Positions 51,952-60,214 of a stretch of 64,000 bases of DNA are shown here, piece after piece. The stretch comes from JALHNI01 sp965229305. Lineage in GTDB: Bacteria; Acidobacteriota; Terriglobia; Bryobacterales; Bryobacteraceae. Numbering within the stretch: the stretch's first letter is position 1; every line of letters starts with the position of its first letter. Location of the stretch: positions 1-64,000 of the forward strand of contig CBDDIZ010000028.1 in assembly GCA_965229305.1 (NCBI GenBank). Reading direction: 5' to 3'. Position numbers and translations under genes: made by a program. Below the pieces are notes generated by a model that was given only the letters and a program-made list of their open reading frames with translations, searched no databases and was not told the DNA's origin.

Positions 51952-53010
51952 TCAGCGCGACTTGGCGGGACGAGCCGTTGTGCCCGTCAGCGTTTTCTGG
52001 ATCGCTTCAGCCACCAGCGGCGCCATCAGGCGATAGCCCATTGCGTTGGGGTGCAGGCCATCTTCAGCGACATCGGTCTTCAACATCCCCGTGCCATCGG
52101 CGAGGGCGGGGAAGTAGTTCAGATAGGTGAAGCCCCGGTTCTTGCAGAAGCTCTCCATCCACTGATTGAGGGCCCGAATCTGGTCGGGCGGGCGCTGCGG
52201 GGAGCGGCGGTAGGTGGGGTTCACGTCGGCGTGATAGTCGCTGATGGGCAGCACCGAAGAGTAGATGGGCTTGATCTTGTGGAAGGCGAGCAGGTCGCCG
52301 ATCATCGTCAGGTTGTTCTCGATGGTGGTGAGGGCGACGCCGCGGGCGAGGTCGTTGGTGCCGGCCAGGATGACGACGGCGGCGGGCTTGAGATCGAGAA
52401 CATCCGCCTTCAGGCGGCCGAGCATCTCGCCGGTCACCTGACCGCTGATGCCGCGGTTGACGTAGTCTTGCGTTGGGAAGTATTCGTTCAGGCGCCAGCC
52501 GTCGGTGATCGAATCGCCCAGGAAAACGACGCGGCCGCCGGTTGCGGGCGAGAGGCGCGTGTTCGCCTCGGCATAGCGCTTCAGATTGTCACGGTCGGCC
52601 GGACGCATCGCGCTTTCGCGCTGCAGCAGCAGGGCGTTGAAGTGCGCTTCGAGCTTGGCCAGCAGGTCGCGATATTCGCTCATCTGCTTGCGGCCTTCTT
52701 CCGGAAACGGAAACGGCTTGGGCACGGCGTCCGAGAGGATCGCGAAAGCGCGGGCGTTCACCAGATAGGTGTGGGCCAAGCCGCTGTGCATGCCGCCGGG
52801 CGCGAGGATCAGATTCTGCCGGGCTTGCTTGGCATTCTCGAGCAACGGCGCCGACGCGCGCGACAACTCCGGCACCAGCAACGAGATGGACTCCATCAAT
52901 TGCACGCCGCGCTGCTGCAGATCAGTCACCTCGCGGGCCGGAAGCAGCGGACTCTGACCGTACAACGCCGCGGCGAGCGTAGCCACGCAACAAAACATCT
53001 TCAACTTCAT
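51952..53010 (-). CDS. SGNH/GDSL family hydrolase, secreted
   Basis: A 352-residue esterase-like protein. A signal peptide (MKLKMFCCVATLAAALYGQS) is followed by ~130 residues of helical sequence, then the SGNH core: the nucleophile Ser in VVFLGDSITDGWRLNEYFP, block II Gly in NRGISGQVTGEMLGRLKADV, block III Asn in VVILAGTNDLARGVALTT, and the catalytic His in EDGLHPNAMGYRLMAPLVAE. All four family blocks are present, so it should be active; substrate unknown. ATG 53008-53010 is preferred, as the upstream frame belongs to the DUF3108 gene, whose stop overlaps it. Confidence 0.92.
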   Translation of the reverse strand: MKLKMFCCVATLAAALYGQSPLLPAREVTDLQQRGVQLMESISLLVPELSRASAPLLENAKQARQNLILAPGGMHSGLAHTYLVNARAFAILSDAVPKPFPFPEEGRKQMSEYRDLLAKLEAHFNALLLQRESAMRPADRDNLKRYAEANTRLSPATGGRVVFLGDSITDGWRLNEYFPTQDYVNRGISGQVTGEMLGRLKADVLDLKPAAVVILAGTNDLARGVALTTIENNLTMIGDLLAFHKIKPIYSSVLPISDYHADVNPTYRRSPQRPPDQIRALNQWMESFCKNRGFTYLNYFPALADGTGMLKTDVAEDGLHPNAMGYRLMAPLVAEAIQKTLTGTTARPAKSR

Positions 53011-53744
53011 GGCTTCTCCTCTTTTTCCAATTGCAGCGTGATCGAGCCGATATAGAACGGCAAGCGCGCGCGGATCTGCACGGGCCACTTTCGCTCGTCG
53101 TTGGTGAGCCACACCTGCAGCGTGCCTTTGCGCGCGTAGAGCACACCATCGAAAACGTTCACCTGAAAGCGGGTGACCGGAAAGGTGCCCGCAGGCGTCT
53201 TTAGTTCTTCTTTGGCCTCGCACTCCACCTTCACCTGCGCTAGCTTCTTGCCGTCCGAAAGCGGCATGGTGACGGTTTGTCCAGGCTCGAGCTTCAGCGT
53301 GCGCAAACGCATCAAGCCGCCGATGACGTCGTTGACGCAGCCGGTGGAAACCATGGCCTTGTCGAGCATTGGCTGATTCTTCACCAGGTCTTTTTCGGTG
53401 TAGCGGATGCGCTGCCGCTCTTTATCGAAGGTAATGAGCGTCTCGCGCCGCCGGCTGCCTTCTTCCGCCTGCATGCTGACGGTGCTCGTGCACATGGCCG
53501 GGTCCAGGACGGCCAGGTAGTTGTCGTTCACGCGGTAGAGCTTGGAGACGAACCCCTGACTTTCGAGATGCACGCGGGCCGTATTCTGGGCGTCGTAGGT
53601 CAGCCGGGCCGTGCCGGCATTGATCAGCCGCCACTCCACGTTGTAGCGGAGCGACAGCTTCGGCGGCAGGACGGGGGCTTGCGTCAGCGCTGGCAGAACA
53701 GCAAGGCCGCCCAAGGCAGCGAGGATCGAGGTCTTCGCGAGCAA
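53007..53744 (-). CDS. DUF3108 periplasmic protein
   Basis: A 245-residue protein with a signal peptide (MLAKTSILAALGGLAVLPAL) and the DUF3108 fold. Characteristic stretches are LRYNVEWRLINAGTARLTYD, TSTVSMQAEEGSRRRETLIT, VTRFQVNVFDGVLYARKGTL and VWLTNDERKWPVQIRARLPF. Members are periplasmic or outer-membrane-associated and of unknown function. The start appears to be TTG 53744, with a weak AGG two bases upstream. It overlaps the SGNH gene by 4 nt, so they are likely co-translated. Confidence 0.85.
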   Translation of the reverse strand: MLAKTSILAALGGLAVLPALTQAPVLPPKLSLRYNVEWRLINAGTARLTYDAQNTARVHLESQGFVSKLYRVNDNYLAVLDPAMCTSTVSMQAEEGSRRRETLITFDKERQRIRYTEKDLVKNQPMLDKAMVSTGCVNDVIGGLMRLRTLKLEPGQTVTMPLSDGKKLAQVKVECEAKEELKTPAGTFPVTRFQVNVFDGVLYARKGTLQVWLTNDERKWPVQIRARLPFYIGSITLQLEKEEKP

Positions 53745-53797
53745 ACCTAGAGTGTTGCAGACTCAGCCGTACTCCGGCAACCTTGTTACATTCAGGC

Positions 53798-54553
53798 ATG
53801 GGCGCTACCCGCTCCACTTTGCGCGCCGATCTGGCGCAACTAGGCGTCTCCGCAGGTGACGTGTTGATGGTTCACGCAAGCCTCCGGGCCGTGGGGCCAG
53901 TGATCGGCGGCGCCAATACCGTCGTCCAGGCTCTGCGGGACGCCGTCGGACCGGAGGGCACGCTGGTGGCCTACGTCGACTTTGAACCTTTCTACGAAGA
54001 CGACGAACCCGATCCACCCGTGTTCGATAAGCGCACCGCCTCCGCCGCCCGCGACCACGGCATTCTACACGAAGTGTTGCGCAACTGGCCCGGCACCCTC
54101 CGCAGCGACCATCCCGATGCCGGCGTCGTCGCTCTCGGGGCCCATGCCGCCGCGCTCACCGCCGATCATCCGTTTCAATACGGCTATGGGCCGGGCACGC
54201 CGCTGGCCCGGGTAGTGGAGGCGAACGGCAAGGTCCTAATGCTCGGCGCGCCGCTCGATACGATCACTCTGCTGCACTATGCCGAGCATCTGGCGGACAT
54301 TCCTGGCAAGCGGCTCCGGCGCTATCGCCGGCTGATGCCCGGGCCGCGGTGGGTGGACTTCGAGGAGTTCGACACGGCCGATCCGGTGCATGACAAACTG
54401 CCCCCCAATTGCTTTGAGCAAATTGCCGTCGACTATCTTGCGTCGGGACGCGGCGTCACCGGCCCGGTGGGCGAGAGTGAGTCGTCACTGTTCGACGCGG
54501 CGGGCCTAGTGAGCTTTGCCGTGTCTTGGATCGAACGCCGCGTCAAGGAATAA
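53798..54553 (+). CDS. AAC(3)-family N-acetyltransferase
   Basis: A 251-residue protein of the aminoglycoside 3-N-acetyltransferase/YokD fold. TRSTLRADLAQLGVSAGDVL at the start, GPVIGGANTVVQALRDAVGP, the conserved RSDHPDAGVVALGAHAAALT and YGPGTPLARVVEANGKVLML are family hallmarks, with the catalytic His expected in RSDHP and Glu in VHDK-adjacent regions. Enzymes of this fold acetylate aminoglycosides or, in other lineages, unknown amines. Chromosomal position next to an AraC-type gene gives no proof of resistance. It is convergent with that gene (11-nt overlap). Confidence 0.87.
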   Translation: MGATRSTLRADLAQLGVSAGDVLMVHASLRAVGPVIGGANTVVQALRDAVGPEGTLVAYVDFEPFYEDDEPDPPVFDKRTASAARDHGILHEVLRNWPGTLRSDHPDAGVVALGAHAAALTADHPFQYGYGPGTPLARVVEANGKVLMLGAPLDTITLLHYAEHLADIPGKRLRRYRRLMPGPRWVDFEEFDTADPVHDKLPPNCFEQIAVDYLASGRGVTGPVGESESSLFDAAGLVSFAVSWIERRVKE

Positions 54554-55376
54554 CTGGCACCCAAAGCTGATAGCCGCCTTGTCCGGTGCGGCCATCGAAT
54601 TCGGGGCCGTAGCGCTCAAACGCGGGTCCGTCGGCGACCTTGCGGCCCGAGGCCGCCAGCGCAACGTTCCAGACCGCTTTCCAGGCGGCGACGATGCTCG
54701 AAATATGTTCACGGTGCGTCCAGACTAAGTAGGTCTGCGCAGGGATGCGCAGGCGCGCAAACTCGACGGGATGCGTCGGGAACTCGCTGACCTCTACGCC
54801 CGCAATGTACTCCCAACTGCCGGCCTCGTCCGTGTTGCAGATGACACCATAGGCCACGGGGCCGACCTGATTGGGAAGGTGCCCGAGGTGGGGCGCGAAG
54901 CGGTCCCACTGCGAGGGGATGCCGGCATTCGATTCACGGTAGCGCTCGCTGAGTCCGAAGATCAGCAGCGGCCCGTGTGTCGCCAGTTCGGGCGGCGCCA
55001 GAGTCAGCGAAGGGGGATCGACATTCATTCCGATAGGCTCCAATAGAGGAAGGATGGCGGCCGCGCCCATCCGCCGCACCTGCTCCGGCGCGAGGGCGAA
55101 CTGCTGCCGAAAGGCGCGAGTGAACGCTTCATGCGAGCCATAACCGGCCTCCAACGCTGTCGCCAAAATGTCCGGGGCACCGTTGCGCAAAGTTTGCGCC
55201 GCGGCACTCAGCCGGCGGCCCCGGACGTAGGCGGCCAGCGCCCAACCGGTGGAGACGCCGAACGCACGCGAGAGATGAAATCGCGAGACGCCGATCGCTT
55301 CGGCGATCGCCTCCAGCGACAAGTCACCGCTCAGGTGGCTTTCGATGTACCAAAGGGCCCGGGCGGTTACGTTCAT
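54543..55376 (-). CDS. AraC-family regulator with GyrI-like effector domain
   Basis: Two AraC helix-turn-helix units occupy residues ~1-110 (MNVTARALWYIESHLSGDLS, LEAIAEAIGVSRFHLSRAFG and ALEAGYGSHEAFTRAFRQQF). A C-terminal GyrI/SoxS-like small-molecule-binding domain follows (GPLLIFGLSERYRESNAGIP, WEYIAGVEVSEFPTHPVEFA, AQTYLVWTHREHISSIVAAW). This architecture is that of Rob/BmrR-like multidrug-sensing regulators. ATG 55374-55376 is preferred; a longer GTG form to 55421 is possible. It could regulate the AAC(3)-like gene (inference from proximity). Confidence 0.88.
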   Translation of the reverse strand: MNVTARALWYIESHLSGDLSLEAIAEAIGVSRFHLSRAFGVSTGWALAAYVRGRRLSAAAQTLRNGAPDILATALEAGYGSHEAFTRAFRQQFALAPEQVRRMGAAAILPLLEPIGMNVDPPSLTLAPPELATHGPLLIFGLSERYRESNAGIPSQWDRFAPHLGHLPNQVGPVAYGVICNTDEAGSWEYIAGVEVSEFPTHPVEFARLRIPAQTYLVWTHREHISSIVAAWKAVWNVALAASGRKVADGPAFERYGPEFDGRTGQGGYQLWVPVIP

Positions 55377-55453
55377 GCGGTGACGTTCAGGCGGCCTTTC
55401 GATCCCAGCATAGGCGCCCACGCCGGCAGCGCGCTTGATCGTTCTTGCGGTCT

Positions 55454-56551
55454 TCAGGCCAGCACACTGCGATAGAGCGCTTCGTATTGCGGGATCACCA
55501 GATTCGTATTGAAACGCGTTTCTGCGGCGTGCCGGGCGGCGGCGGAGGTGCGGTGGTAGAGCGCCGGGTCGGTCAACAAACGCGCGACGTGCCCCGCCTG
55601 ACCCTCGATGTCGCCAACGGGCGAGAGAAAGCCGGTGACGCCGTCCTCAATCAATTCGGGGACGCCGCCCACGCGCGTCGCCACCGGCACCAACCCGCAG
55701 GACATGGCCTCCAGCGCGGCCAAGCCGAAACTTTCCATTTCGCTCGGCATCAGCAGAACGTGCGCGCGCGGCAGCAGTTTGGGAATGCCGTCCTGCTTGC
55801 CCCAGAAGCGCACATGAGGTTCCACGCCCAGGTCGCGCGCCAGCCGTTCGGCGGGCATGCGTTCGGGGCCGTCACCGACCATCCACAGGTCGGCGTCGAC
55901 AGTCTGCCGCACCTGCGCGAGGATGCGGATACAGTCGAGCACGCGTTTCACGGGGCGAAAGTTTGAAATGTGGATCAGCGTAGGCCGGGCTTCGCGCGCC
56001 GCCGGATTCGGCTGGTAGGTGCTGGGGCAGATGAAGTTGTGGATGACCTCGATGGGCCGCGTGATGCCAAAGACGTTCTCGGTCTGGTCTTTGAGGTTCT
56101 GGCTGATGGCGGTGACCGCGTCGGACTCTTCGATCGAGAACTTGGTGATGGGAAAGTAGCTGGGGTCAGTGCCCACCAGCGTAATGTCGGTGCCGTGCAG
56201 TGTGGTCACGAACGGCAACCGCCGGCGCGCGCGCATCATGTTTCGAGCGAGATAGGCGGAAACCGAATGCGGAATCGCGTAGTGCACATGCAGCAGGTCG
56301 AGTTCGTGATGCTCGGCCACGTCGACCATGCGCGAGGCCAGCGCCAGCGTGTAGGGCGGGTACTGAAAGAGCGGGTAGGTGGTGACCTCCACCTCGTGAT
56401 AGAAGATTCGTTCCCGGCCGTCCAGCCGCACGGGATTAGCGTAGCTGATGAAATGGACCTCGTGCCCGCGGAGCGAAAGCTCCAGGCCGAGTTCCGTCGC
56501 GACAATGCCGCTGCCGCCGTAGGTGGGGTAACACGTGATACCGATGCGCAC
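55454..56551 (-). CDS. bshA: N-acetyl-alpha-D-glucosaminyl L-malate synthase
   Basis: BshA joins N-acetylglucosamine from UDP-GlcNAc to L-malate, the first step of bacillithiol, a low-molecular-weight thiol. The 365-residue GT4-type GT-B protein starts MRIGITCYPTYGGSGIVATE, a near-invariant BshA beginning, and has HVHYAIPHSVSAYLARNMMR, TTLHGTDITLVGTDPSYFPI, HNFICPSTY and the intact EX7E motif in PSEMESFGLAALEAMSCGLV. It is head-to-head with a PIG-L gene with 17 bp between the starts, so both likely share one regulatory region. Confidence 0.95.
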   Translation of the reverse strand: MRIGITCYPTYGGSGIVATELGLELSLRGHEVHFISYANPVRLDGRERIFYHEVEVTTYPLFQYPPYTLALASRMVDVAEHHELDLLHVHYAIPHSVSAYLARNMMRARRRLPFVTTLHGTDITLVGTDPSYFPITKFSIEESDAVTAISQNLKDQTENVFGITRPIEVIHNFICPSTYQPNPAAREARPTLIHISNFRPVKRVLDCIRILAQVRQTVDADLWMVGDGPERMPAERLARDLGVEPHVRFWGKQDGIPKLLPRAHVLLMPSEMESFGLAALEAMSCGLVPVATRVGGVPELIEDGVTGFLSPVGDIEGQAGHVARLLTDPALYHRTSAAARHAAETRFNTNLVIPQYEALYRSVLA

Positions 56552-56568
56552 GTGCTCATAATGGCAGA

Positions 56569-57279
56569 GTGCTGTTGATCGTGGTGGCCCACTATGACGA
56601 CGAAGTGATTGCCGCGAGCGCGCGACTGGGCCCGCGCTGCCGCATCCTTCATGTGACGGACTCCGGTCCGCACAATCCCAAGTACTTTACGCGAGCCGGT
56701 TTCGCCAATCGCGAGGACTATGCGGCGCATCGCCGCGCCGAAATGTTGCGCGCCGTGGCCCTGGCCGGCGTGACGCCCGAGCAATGCGACGTGTTGCCAG
56801 TGGCCGATCAGGAGGCCGTGCAGAACCTGCCGCTGCTGGCCGAAGAGATCCGCCGACGCATGGACGGCGTGCGCGCCGTGGTCACCCACGCCTACGAGGG
56901 CGGCCATCCGGATCATGACGCCTGCGCTCTGGCTTGCCAGGTGGCCGTGACCGGCGCCCGGCGTGAGGAGACGCCCTTCTACCATGCGGCCAACGGACAT
57001 CTCGAAGCCGGCCACTTCATTCACGATTCGCTTCCTCTGCGCATCATGGCGCTCACGCCCGAGGAGCAGGCCCGCAAAGCGAAGATGTTCGCCGAGTTCG
57101 CCTCCCAGGGGCACGTCTTTGAGCGCTTTCCGCTCGACCGCGAAACCTGGCGATTAGCTCCCGACTACGACTTCCTCCAGCCGCCCCATCCGGGCACGCT
57201 CTATTACGAAACCCGCGACCTCGGCTGGACCTACGCCCGCTGGCGCGAGGAGGCCCACCGGTTCCTCCAGGACTGCTAG
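56569..57279 (+). CDS. bshB: Bacillithiol biosynthesis deacetylase (PIG-L family)
   Basis: BshB removes the acetyl group of GlcNAc-malate, the second bacillithiol step. The 236-residue PIG-L protein has the zinc motif AHYDDEVIAASARLGPRCRI (with Tyr where most have Pro, AHPDDE), and the second zinc ligand in HAYEGGHPDHDACALACQVA. It is divergent from bshA, 17 bp apart. The assignment as BshB rests on that pairing; another PIG-L member is at 37638 but it is secreted and larger. The start is GTG 56569. No bshC is in the window. Confidence 0.85.
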   Translation: MLLIVVAHYDDEVIAASARLGPRCRILHVTDSGPHNPKYFTRAGFANREDYAAHRRAEMLRAVALAGVTPEQCDVLPVADQEAVQNLPLLAEEIRRRMDGVRAVVTHAYEGGHPDHDACALACQVAVTGARREETPFYHAANGHLEAGHFIHDSLPLRIMALTPEEQARKAKMFAEFASQGHVFERFPLDRETWRLAPDYDFLQPPHPGTLYYETRDLGWTYARWREEAHRFLQDC

Positions 57280-57290
57280 ACTACGGGCGT

Positions 57291-57773
57291 ATGCGAATCA
57301 CCAGAACGACCTTTGCTTGGCTCGCCTTGTCCGCCGCCACCCTCTTGGCCGCCGATAAGCCGAACTTCTCCGGCACCTGGGAAATGAACAAGGGCGCCAG
57401 CGACTTCGGCCAGATGATGCCGGCGATGATTCCCGACAAAGTGACGCAGAAGATCACCCAGAAGGGCGAAGCCGAGATGCGGGTGGAATCCACCTCGGTG
57501 GGCGCGCGCGGGACGGCCAGCACCGACATGAAGTACAAGCTCGACGGCAGCGAGAGCACCAACAAGACTCAGATGGGCGAAGTGAAGAGCGTCGCCAAAT
57601 GGGACGGCTCGCAGATTTCGGTCACTTCGAAGCGCGAAGTGCAGGGCATGTCGATCGGCCTCGCTGAAAAGTGGGAAGTTTCCGCCGACGGCAAAACCAT
57701 GACCGTGCGCCGCACGATGACGGGAACGCCCATGGGCGACATCGTCACCAAAACCGTTTTCGACAAGCAGTAG
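57291..57773 (+). CDS. Small secreted protein, lipocalin-like, unknown function
   Basis: A 160-residue protein starting with a signal peptide (MRITRTTFAWLALSAATLLA) and rich in short beta strands (FSGTWEMNKGASDFGQMM, KYKLDGSESTNKTQMGEVKS, KEWEVSADGKTMTVRRTMTG-like). Proteins of this kind are common in Acidobacteria and look like small extracellular beta-barrels; function unknown. It starts 11 nt after bshB in the same direction and could share its transcript. Its stop is adjacent to that of the ABC permease. Confidence 0.72.
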   Translation: MRITRTTFAWLALSAATLLAADKPNFSGTWEMNKGASDFGQMMPAMIPDKVTQKITQKGEAEMRVESTSVGARGTASTDMKYKLDGSESTNKTQMGEVKSVAKWDGSQISVTSKREVQGMSIGLAEKWEVSADGKTMTVRRTMTGTPMGDIVTKTVFDKQ

Positions 57774-58706
57774 TTAGGTCATCTTGCGTTTGCGCAGTTC
57801 GTCCACGCTCACCGCGAGGATGATCACCGCGCCGATGGTCGCTTGCTGCACGAACGGCTGAATCCCCAGCAGGTCACAGCCGTTCGACAGCAGACCCATG
57901 ATGAAGGCGCCAATCAGCGTCCCCACCACCGTGCCTTCGCCGCCGCGCAAGCTGCCCCCGCCGATCACCACCGCGGCAATCGCCGGCAATTCGTAGCCTT
58001 GTCCCGCCGTCGGTTGACCGGTCATCAGGCGCGAGCTTTCGATCATGCCCGAAAGACCCGTCAGCATGCCGCAGATGCCGTAGATCACTGTCGTGTGGAA
58101 GCGCACCGGGATGCCGGCATAGAAGGCGGCGTCCGGATTGCTGCCGATGGCGAAGGCATAGCGGCCGAGCTTGGTGTGCTCCAGAATCACGTGCACCACC
58201 AGGGCAATGGCAATCAGCAGGATCAACACGAAGGGCACTCCCGCCACGGAGCCTTCGCCCAGAAACGAAAACTCTTTGGGGACATTCTGCACCGGCATGC
58301 CGTTGGTGAGAATCAACGCCAGGCCGCGAATAATCAGGAGTGTGCCTAGCGTCACGATGAACGCGCTGATGCGCAATCGCGTCGTGAGCACGCCGTTCAA
58401 TAAGCCGGCGGCGCAACCGGTGAGGATACCCACCAGAATGCCGACGCCCACCGGCAGGCCGGAGGTCATCGCCATGGTGCCCAGGCAACCGGCGAGGGCC
58501 AGGATCGAACCGACTGAAAGGTCAATGCCCCCGGTGATGATCACCATCGTCATCCCGAGCGCCATGATATTGATCACCGCCGTTTGGCGCACCACACTCG
58601 AAAGGTTGGTGGGGGTGAAAAAGTTGGGCGTCGCAATGATCAGGCCCACGAACAGGGTGATGAGGGTAAGAAACGGCAGTAAACGCTGCCAAACCGAACT
58701 TCGCAT
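57774..58706 (-). CDS. Ribose-type ABC transporter permease
   Basis: A 310-residue membrane permease of the RbsC/AraH/XylH group. Eight to ten hydrophobic segments are visible and the region GQGYELPAIAAVVIGGGSLR with GGEGTVVGTLIGAFIMGLLS contains the family's conserved GEGT-type loop that contacts the ATPase. ATG 58704-58706 is preferred over an upstream start because it overlaps the ATPase stop (TAATG), giving translational coupling. No binding protein lies next to it. Confidence 0.92.
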   Translation of the reverse strand: MRSSVWQRLLPFLTLITLFVGLIIATPNFFTPTNLSSVVRQTAVINIMALGMTMVIITGGIDLSVGSILALAGCLGTMAMTSGLPVGVGILVGILTGCAAGLLNGVLTTRLRISAFIVTLGTLLIIRGLALILTNGMPVQNVPKEFSFLGEGSVAGVPFVLILLIAIALVVHVILEHTKLGRYAFAIGSNPDAAFYAGIPVRFHTTVIYGICGMLTGLSGMIESSRLMTGQPTAGQGYELPAIAAVVIGGGSLRGGEGTVVGTLIGAFIMGLLSNGCDLLGIQPFVQQATIGAVIILAVSVDELRKRKMT

Positions 58707-60190
58707 TAGTGCACACTCTCTTTGAACGCTGCCAGATGCATGATGTCTTCCTGGCTGCAACCGCCGGCCAACTCGCCGGTGAACTGCCCTTGCCGCATCA
58801 CCAGGATACGGTCCGCCACTTGGATGAGCTCCGGCAGTTCCGAACTCACCATAATAATCGCAGCCCCTTGCCGGGCCAGATCCTCCATCAGCGCAAAGAC
58901 CTCGGCCTTGGCACCCACGTCGATGCCGCGCGTGGGCTCATCGAAAAGGAAGATGCTGGCCTCGCGAGCCAGCCACTTCGCGATAGCGATCTTCTGCTGA
59001 TTGCCGCCGGAGAGGCGGCCCACCAGTTGCTTCGGCCCGGCGGCCTTGACGCGCAGCCGCTCCATAAACTTTGACTCCACGGCGCGTTCCGCCGTCTGGC
59101 GCAGCATACCGAACTGGCTGACCCGGTCGAGGCTCGCCATCGTGATGTTCTTGCCGATCGGCAGGCCAAGCGCCAGACCCGTCTTCTGACGATCTTCCGT
59201 GATGTAGGCCAAACCCGCGGCGACGGCTTCGCGCGGCGAGCGGATGCGGCGCGCTGTGCCGTCTACTTCGATCGTGCCGCTATCGATTGGATCGATACCG
59301 AAGATGGCGCGGCAGAGTTCTGTCCGCCCGGCCCCGATCAGGCCCCCGATCCCCAGAATTTCGCCCGCGTGCACTTCGAGATTCAAGTCCTTCAAAAGCG
59401 GCGCGCGGGTCAAACCCTGCACCCGCAAACGGACCCGTCCGCGTTCCACGCGCTCCCGTTGATACACAGCGCTCACTTCGCGGCCCACCATGTGTTTGAT
59501 GAGCTGATCCATGGTCAACTCGGCCAGCGCACTCGTGTGCACCGTTTGGCCGTCTCTGAGTACGGTGACGTGGTCCCCAATCGTCCTCAGTTCCTCCAGC
59601 CGATGCGTAATATAAATGACGCCCACGCCGCGCGTCTTGAGCTGCGCGACGATCCGGAAGACTTCGCGTGTTTCGCTTTCGGAGAGCGAAGACGTCGGCT
59701 CGTCGAAAATCAACAGGCTCGATCCATGGCGAATCGCACGGCAGATCTCCACCAACTGTTTGCCGGCGGGGCTCATGCTGCCGACCGTCGCGTCCGCCGT
59801 CAGAGGAAACTTATACTGCTCAATGAGATGCCTGGCTTCGCGCAGCAGCCGGGCGCGCGGCACCATCCCGAACTTCGCTTCTTCCCGGCCCAGGAAGATG
59901 TTTTCGGCCACCGTTAGATGAGGCGCCAGCAAACTCTCCTGATGCACCATCGAGATGCCGGCCTCGGCCGCGTCCTTCGGACTGCGGAACGTCGCCGGCT
60001 GTCCCCGCCACAGGAACTTGCCCTCGTCGGCCGATTGCATCCCGGCCACGATCTTCATCAAAGTCGATTTGCCCGCGCCGTTTTCGCCCATCAGCAGGTG
60101 GACTTCGCCTGCCCGTACGTTCAGTGAACCTTGGCGGAGCGCGGTGACGCCGCCGAAGCGCTTCTGAATCCCTTCAAGTTGCAAAAGCAT
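58706..60190 (-). CDS. Ribose-type ABC transporter ATPase, two ABC domains
   Basis: A 494-residue RbsA/XylG/MglA-type ATPase. The first ABC domain has Walker A GENGAGKSTLMKIVAG, signature MSPAGKQLVEICRAIRHGSS and Walker B LLIFDEPTSSLSESE. The second has the degenerate Walker A typical of these proteins (GGLIGAGRTELCRAIFGIDP), signature LSGGNQQKIAIAKWL and Walker B IFLFDEPTRGIDVGAKAEVF. It powers uptake of a pentose, hexose or sugar alcohol. The only binding-protein gene of this type in the window is at 5627, 52 kb away. ATG 60190 or the upstream ATG at 60199 are both possible starts. Confidence 0.94.
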   Translation of the reverse strand: MLLQLEGIQKRFGGVTALRQGSLNVRAGEVHLLMGENGAGKSTLMKIVAGMQSADEGKFLWRGQPATFRSPKDAAEAGISMVHQESLLAPHLTVAENIFLGREEAKFGMVPRARLLREARHLIEQYKFPLTADATVGSMSPAGKQLVEICRAIRHGSSLLIFDEPTSSLSESETREVFRIVAQLKTRGVGVIYITHRLEELRTIGDHVTVLRDGQTVHTSALAELTMDQLIKHMVGREVSAVYQRERVERGRVRLRVQGLTRAPLLKDLNLEVHAGEILGIGGLIGAGRTELCRAIFGIDPIDSGTIEVDGTARRIRSPREAVAAGLAYITEDRQKTGLALGLPIGKNITMASLDRVSQFGMLRQTAERAVESKFMERLRVKAAGPKQLVGRLSGGNQQKIAIAKWLAREASIFLFDEPTRGIDVGAKAEVFALMEDLARQGAAIIMVSSELPELIQVADRILVMRQGQFTGELAGGCSQEDIMHLAAFKESVH

Positions 60191-60214
60191 ACGAAGCAAC
60201 GAGTTTATCAGCCG

